From Pseudomonadota bacterium (GTDB taxonomy: Bacteria > Pseudomonadota > Alphaproteobacteria > Rhizobiales > Xanthobacteraceae): a stretch of DNA of 8,415 bases. Positions 5,096 through 8,415 of this stretch are shown here, piece after piece (within the stretch, counting starts at the first letter, position 1; each line of letters begins with the position of its first letter). Location: positions 1 to 8,415 of the forward strand of contig JAEWCJ010000271.1 of assembly GCA_023390695.1 (NCBI GenBank), given 5' to 3'. Both the position numbers and the translations under genes were made by a program. The notes beneath the pieces are model-generated. The model saw nothing but the letters and a program-made list of their open reading frames with translations. It ran no database searches and had not been told where the DNA came from.

Positions 5096-6076
5096 ATGAG
5101 AGTGTTCCACGGCACTTTGGCCGCGTTGCTCACCGCATGCATCTGGGTGGGCGGATTGTTCGTCGCAGCGCCGGCCGCGGCGCAAGACTGGCCGCAGCGA
5201 CCCGTGCGCTTCATCCTGCCGTTTGGCGCCGGCAGCGCGACCGATATTTCCGCGCGCCTCATCAGCGAGCGGCTGTCCGCAAAATGGGGCCAGCCGGTGG
5301 TTGTGGAGAACCGTCCCGGCGGCGACGGTATCGTCGCCATCACGGCCTTCATCAATGCCAATGACGATCACGTCTTGCTGTTTGCATCAAGCGCATCATT
5401 CCTCGCGCATCCCTATACGCAGACGAAGATGTCCTACAATCTTGAGCGCGACCTTGCCCCGATTGCGCAGGTCACCGATACGGTTCTGTCGCTGACGGTG
5501 CCGGCCGAGACCGGTTTCAAGAGCATCGAGGATTTCCTCAAGGCGGCGCGCGCCGAGCCTGAAAAGTACAATACCGCCGGCGCCGCGGGAGTGCCGCAAT
5601 TCACGATGGAAGCATTTGTCAAAGGCCAGAAGCTGAAAACGACCAATGTGCCCTATCGCGAAGTTGTCCAGGGTGCGCGCGATCTCGCCGAGAACCGCAT
5701 TCAGTTGTACCTTTCGTCTGTGGGGATCATGCGTGCCTTTGCGGAAGCCAACAAGGCTCGCATTCTGGCTATCGCAGCAACCAAGCGTTCGCCGCTGTAC
5801 AAGGACGTGCCGTCGGTTGCGGAACTCGGCTATCCGGAGCTCGTTGTGGAAACCACGGCGGGTTTCTACGGTCCGAAAGACATGCCTCTGGCTCTGCGCA
5901 AGCGCATAGCCGCTGACGTGCTGGAGACCCTTAAGGACGCTGGCGTCTCGTCGAAGATCGCATCGTCGGGTCAGGACGTCCGCCCGGGCGGTCCCGAGGA
6001 ACTGATGGCTACGCTGAAGCAGCAGAGCGAGCGCACGGCGGCCGTGGCGAAGATTCTCGGTATGGAAGCGAAGTAG
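5096..6076 (+). CDS. Tripartite tricarboxylate transporter (TctC/Bug) substrate-binding protein
   Basis: A 326-residue periplasmic protein. The Sec signal peptide has a hydrophobic stretch at about 7-26 and likely cleavage after AAA at 27-29, before QDWPQRPVRFI. The mature part has the Bug-family order: PFGAGSATDISARLISERLS (42-61) with the conserved Asp50, WGQPVVVENRPGGDG (64-78), NVPYREVVQGARDLAENRIQ (184-203), and LYKDVPSVAELGYPEL (234-249) near the C-terminal lobe. Bug proteins usually bind carboxylates or related small compounds. No TctA or TctB membrane genes are in the window, so it either uses a transporter encoded elsewhere or senses ligand. This is common for Bug proteins of Burkholderiales and Rhizobiales. 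It is the last gene of the + strand run and is followed by an intrinsic terminator. Its ligand is probably the cassette's substrate. Confidence 0.92.
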   Translation: MRVFHGTLAALLTACIWVGGLFVAAPAAAQDWPQRPVRFILPFGAGSATDISARLISERLSAKWGQPVVVENRPGGDGIVAITAFINANDDHVLLFASSASFLAHPYTQTKMSYNLERDLAPIAQVTDTVLSLTVPAETGFKSIEDFLKAARAEPEKYNTAGAAGVPQFTMEAFVKGQKLKTTNVPYREVVQGARDLAENRIQLYLSSVGIMRAFAEANKARILAIAATKRSPLYKDVPSVAELGYPELVVETTAGFYGPKDMPLALRKRIAADVLETLKDAGVSSKIASSGQDVRPGGPEELMATLKQQSERTAAVAKILGMEAK

Positions 6077-6114
6077 GCTTCAGATTTGCCGGATAACGGC
6101 GGGTCCTGAACGAA

Positions 6115-6152
6115 TCCCGAAGCTGTCTGCTGTACAGCTTCGGGACTTTTTT
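6115..6152 (+). terminator. Intrinsic terminator after the solute-binding protein gene
   Basis: A 12-base-pair perfect stem (arms 6115-6126 and 6134-6145; core CCCGAAGCTGT/ACAGCTTCGGG) with a seven-base loop is followed by TTTTTT at 6147-6152. It lies 38 bases after the stop and orients as a strong rho-independent terminator for + strand transcripts. In the - direction the stem follows the pyk stop by 28 bases but only a weak T-content sequence follows it, so it would end pyk transcripts less well. Confidence 0.93.
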
Positions 6153-6173
6153 GTGCGTGCTGCGATGTATGGC

Positions 6174-7613
6174 CTAGTCGCCGCCGGTAACCTGATCGCC
6201 GCCGACAAAGGCGATGCGCAGCATATTGGTTGCGCCCGGCGTGCCGAGCGGAACACCGGCGACGATGATCACGCGCCGGCCGGCCTTGGCGAAGCCTTCG
6301 GTGAACGCGATACGGCAGGCGCGCTCGACCATGTCGTCCTGATCGTGGGCATCTTCTGCAACCACGCAATGCACGCCCCAGACCAGCGACAATTTGCGGG
6401 CGGTCGAGATATTCGGCGAGATCGCAACGATCGGCGGCTCCGGGCGCTCGCGCGCAACGCGCAAGCCGGTGGAGCCGGACGAGGTCCAGCAGACGATAGC
6501 CGACAGATCGAGCGTTTCGGCGATTTGCCGCGTCGCTGCAGCAATGGCGTCAGCGCCAGTCGCTTCCGGCTCCGCGCGCTGGCCTTGGATGATGGTGCGA
6601 TAGATCGGATCGTGCTCCACTTCCTGCGCGATACGATTCATGGTGGCGACTGCTTCCGTCGGATATTGCCCGGCGGCGGATTCCGCAGACAGCATGATGG
6701 CGTCGGCGCCTTCGAAGATGGCGGTGGCGACGTCGGACACTTCCGCGCGCGTCGGCACCGGGCTTGTGATCATCGATTCCAGCATCTGCGTTGCCACCAC
6801 CACCGGCTTGCCGGCGCGGCGTGCGGCGCGGGTGATCTGCTTCTGGATGCCGGGGACTTTCTCGAGCGGCAATTCAACACCGAGATCGCCGCGGGCCACC
6901 ATCAGGGCGTCCGCGGCGTCCATGATGTCGTCGAGGCGGGTGACCGCCTGCGGCTTTTCGATCTTGGCCATGATCGCGGCGCGGCCGCGGGTGATTTTCT
7001 TGGCTTCCGCGATGTCTTCCGGTCGCTGGATGAACGACAGGGCAAGCCAGTCGATGCCGACATTGAGCGCAGCTTCCAGGTCGGAGCGGTCTTTTGCGAC
7101 CAGCTCGGTGAGCGGCAGGATGGTATCGGGAAGGCTCACGCCCTTGCGGTCGGACAATTTGCCGCCGACCTCGACACGGGTGACAAGCTTTTCGGAATTG
7201 GTCTCGGTCGTCGTCAGGCGCACCTTGCCATCGTCGAGCAGCAGGGTCTGATTTGGGCCGGCAGCCTTCAGGATTTCCGGGTGCGGGAGATAGACGCGTC
7301 CGGCATCGCCTTCCGCCGGATTGGAATCGAGAACGAAGGTGTCGCCTTTCTTCAGCATCGCCGAGCCGCCGGCAAAGGTGCCGAGCCGCAGCTTCGGTCC
7401 CTGCAGATCAACCAGAACGCCGATTGGGCGGCCATATTGTTTTTCAACGTCGCGGATCATGCCGATCAGATCGCGCATGCGATCATGCGGCGTGTGACTC
7501 ATGTTGATGCGGAAGACGTCGGCGCCGGCTTCGAAGAGCTGCGCAATCGTCGCGCGGTCGGATGAGGCTGGTCCCAGTGTGGCGACGATCTTGGTACGGC
7601 GAAGACGCCTCAT
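6174..7613 (-). CDS. pyk: Pyruvate kinase
   Basis: A 479-residue glycolytic enzyme that converts phosphoenolpyruvate and ADP to pyruvate and ATP in the cytoplasm; the length is normal for the family. Visible landmarks: KIVATLGPASS (8-18), FRINMSH with Arg35/Asn37/Ser39 (34-40), VDLQGPKLRLG (68-78), LLDDGKVRL (125-133), the catalytic lysine in MAKIEK (Lys217), MVARGDLGVELP (238-249) with metal-binding acidic residues, and ATQMLESMITSPVPTRAEVS (274-293). SAESAAGQYP (309-318) replaces the usual SGETA.G.YP, a variant I associate with Rhizobiales. The C-terminal allosteric domain is present from about 345. The start codon overlaps the DUF1036 stop as ATGA, and AGGAA lies ten bases upstream, so translation is probably coupled. 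It corresponds to TtuE of the Agrobacterium vitis tartrate region by its ttuD neighbour. Confidence 0.97.
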   Translation of the reverse strand: MRRLRRTKIVATLGPASSDRATIAQLFEAGADVFRINMSHTPHDRMRDLIGMIRDVEKQYGRPIGVLVDLQGPKLRLGTFAGGSAMLKKGDTFVLDSNPAEGDAGRVYLPHPEILKAAGPNQTLLLDDGKVRLTTTETNSEKLVTRVEVGGKLSDRKGVSLPDTILPLTELVAKDRSDLEAALNVGIDWLALSFIQRPEDIAEAKKITRGRAAIMAKIEKPQAVTRLDDIMDAADALMVARGDLGVELPLEKVPGIQKQITRAARRAGKPVVVATQMLESMITSPVPTRAEVSDVATAIFEGADAIMLSAESAAGQYPTEAVATMNRIAQEVEHDPIYRTIIQGQRAEPEATGADAIAAATRQIAETLDLSAIVCWTSSGSTGLRVARERPEPPIVAISPNISTARKLSLVWGVHCVVAEDAHDQDDMVERACRIAFTEGFAKAGRRVIIVAGVPLGTPGATNMLRIAFVGGDQVTGGD

Positions 7614-8176
7614 CGGCTTGAATTTCCTGTCGGCGGATTGGCAGGCCGCGGCGCCGGATTGGTCGAAGGTGGCATTGTCACCATGGGCGCGTTGGGTTGC
7701 AGCGGGGAATTGGGAAGCTGGTCGTTGGTTTCAGTGAGCTGGACGGTCCATGAGCGCTGTTCGAGTGTATCGACCTCGAAGAAGCCGGTGCGATCGAACC
7801 CGCGTGCCAGACAATCTTCGGTGCCGCGAATGGTAAACTCCTTGTCGCGGGTGCACATGAAGGCCTGTCCGGACCATTCACCGCCCCGATCATAATCAAT
7901 GGCATAGATATAATAATATCTTGCGACGAGATTTCCGCGCAGCAGGGTTTCACAGGAGCGGGAGGGCAGGTTCCACCAGCCTTCCGTGACCCAGCCGTCA
8001 TTGTCCTTATAGCCGAGGGCGACACCGACGCGGCCGGAGGTGTTGTTGCAGAGGCGGAAATCCGCTGCCGCGATATCGGAAAACGCCAGCCAGACGACGA
8101 GCGCCGCCGCGCAACGCAGTAGGGTTGCGGGCAGAGAGAAATGGCCGGGCAAGGGCAAGAGGCGAAGCCAGTTCAC
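7610..8176 (-). CDS. Exported DUF1036 protein
   Basis: A 188-residue protein of unknown function. A long signal peptide (hydrophobic 16-32, probable cleavage after AAA at 36-38) precedes a DUF1036-type domain at about 39-150 (FRLCNNTSGRVGVALGY, GWWNLPSRSC, RYYYIYAIDY, FMCTRDKEFTI). Four mature-region cysteines (43, 75, 108, 122) could form two disulfides in the periplasm. The tail (about 155-185) is rich in Pro/Asn and probably disordered. The start is GTG at 8176; an AGGAT 11 bases upstream is a weak ribosome-binding site. No ATG would preserve the signal peptide. It lies between the ttuD-type kinase and pyk on the same strand and overlaps pyk by four bases. DUF1036 genes beside pyk recur in Rhizobiales as I recall, but no role is established. 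Confidence 0.88.
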   Translation of the reverse strand: MNWLRLLPLPGHFSLPATLLRCAAALVVWLAFSDIAAADFRLCNNTSGRVGVALGYKDNDGWVTEGWWNLPSRSCETLLRGNLVARYYYIYAIDYDRGGEWSGQAFMCTRDKEFTIRGTEDCLARGFDRTGFFEVDTLEQRSWTVQLTETNDQLPNSPLQPNAPMVTMPPSTNPAPRPANPPTGNSSR

Positions 8177-8241
8177 GATCGTCAGGAATCCTGTGCCGTC
8201 ACGCGCGAAGACCGACTAAGCTGCTGTTTTGCCGTGATTTT

Positions 8242-8415
8242 TTATTGAGTGTCAACGACAATGGCGCGGAAATCATTGACATTCGTGAAGGTCGGTCCGG
8301 GTGTTACGAGATCCCCCAAGGCGTTGAAAAACGCCGTGGAATTGTTGTCGGCGAGAAAGGCGGCGGGATCGAGGCCAAGCGCGCGGGCGCGGCCAGCGGT
8401 CGCGCTGTCGACATA
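8242..8415 (-). CDS. ttuD: Glycerate 2-kinase, TtuD/MOFRL type (3' end only)
   Basis: Only the last 57 residues are in the window; the gene continues past 8415. The segment carries ARALGLDPAAFLADNNST, AFFNALGDLV, PTFTNVNDFRAIVV and stops at TAA 8242-8244. It matches the C-terminal MOFRL domain of TtuD/GckA glycerate kinases (usually about 420 residues, long annotated as hydroxypyruvate reductase). These phosphorylate D-glycerate to 2-phosphoglycerate, which feeds enolase and then the pyruvate kinase encoded downstream. The gap to the DUF1036 start is 65 bases with no terminator, so one operon ttuD-DUF1036-pyk is likely. Identification rests on a short segment but a distinctive one. Confidence 0.85.
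   Translation of the reverse strand, partial: YVDSATAGRARALGLDPAAFLADNNSTAFFNALGDLVTPGPTFTNVNDFRAIVVDTQ

Noticed and set aside
5129..5140. Lipobox-like LTAC at residues 12-15 of the solute-binding protein
   Set aside because: It would leave a signal peptide of only 14 residues and is followed by more hydrophobic sequence ending in a good AAA cleavage site, so a soluble periplasmic protein is more likely.
4604..5371. A 255-residue - strand frame spanning the isomerase end, the gap and the binding-protein start
   Set aside because: It crosses two well-supported + strand genes, has no family features and no ribosome-binding site; it is open mainly by base composition.
6153..7565. A 470-residue open frame on the + strand opposite pyruvate kinase
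   Set aside because: The - strand frame is unmistakable pyruvate kinase. The antisense frame is Gly/Arg/His/Asp-rich with no domain and begins right at the T-tract of the terminator.
1..8415. CRISPR arrays, tRNA or rRNA genes, insertion sequences
   Set aside because: No regularly spaced repeats, cloverleaf patterns, transposase motifs or flanking terminal repeats were seen on either strand.

Overview
The window looks like a GC-rich alphaproteobacterial chromosome, most likely Rhizobiales of the Bradyrhizobium/Rhodopseudomonas/Xanthobacteraceae kind. This rests on GC-rich codon use, the 41-residue form of ribosomal protein L36, a pyruvate kinase with the SAESAAGQYP variant, an exported DUF1036 protein beside it, and the end of a TtuD-type glycerate kinase. 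The genus is inferred; no search was run.

Layout. Left housekeeping part (1-1191): a mostly non-coding left edge, a plausible sigma70-type promoter, rpmJ (360-485), and an exported tetratricopeptide-repeat protein (574-1191), all on the + strand. Right housekeeping part (6174-8415, - strand): 3' end of a ttuD-type glycerate 2-kinase, an exported DUF1036 protein, and pyruvate kinase. The last two overlap by 4 bases (ATGA). TtuD makes 2-phosphoglycerate, which reaches pyruvate through enolase and Pyk, so that block is metabolically coherent.

Between them (about 1195-6152) sits an accessory catabolic cassette. On the - strand is a RutA-like flavin-dependent monooxygenase. Divergent from it, on the + strand, is a run of an IclR-family regulator, an MsuE-type NAD(P)H:FMN reductase (TTGA overlap with the regulator), a maleate cis-trans isomerase/Asp-Glu racemase superfamily enzyme, and a TctC/Bug-type periplasmic solute-binding protein. 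A nested REP-like inverted repeat lies on the left and a strong intrinsic terminator on the right.

The likely story is as follows. The binding protein captures a small, probably carboxylated, compound. The two-component FMN reductase/monooxygenase pair oxidatively cleaves a C-N, C-S or C-X bond in the substrate. The isomerase or racemase then converts the product, under IclR control. The monooxygenase keeps the Thr and Asn that I recall as the O2-positioning residues of RutA, but none of the rutB-G partners is present. The substrate is therefore unknown, and this cassette is the most interesting item in the window.
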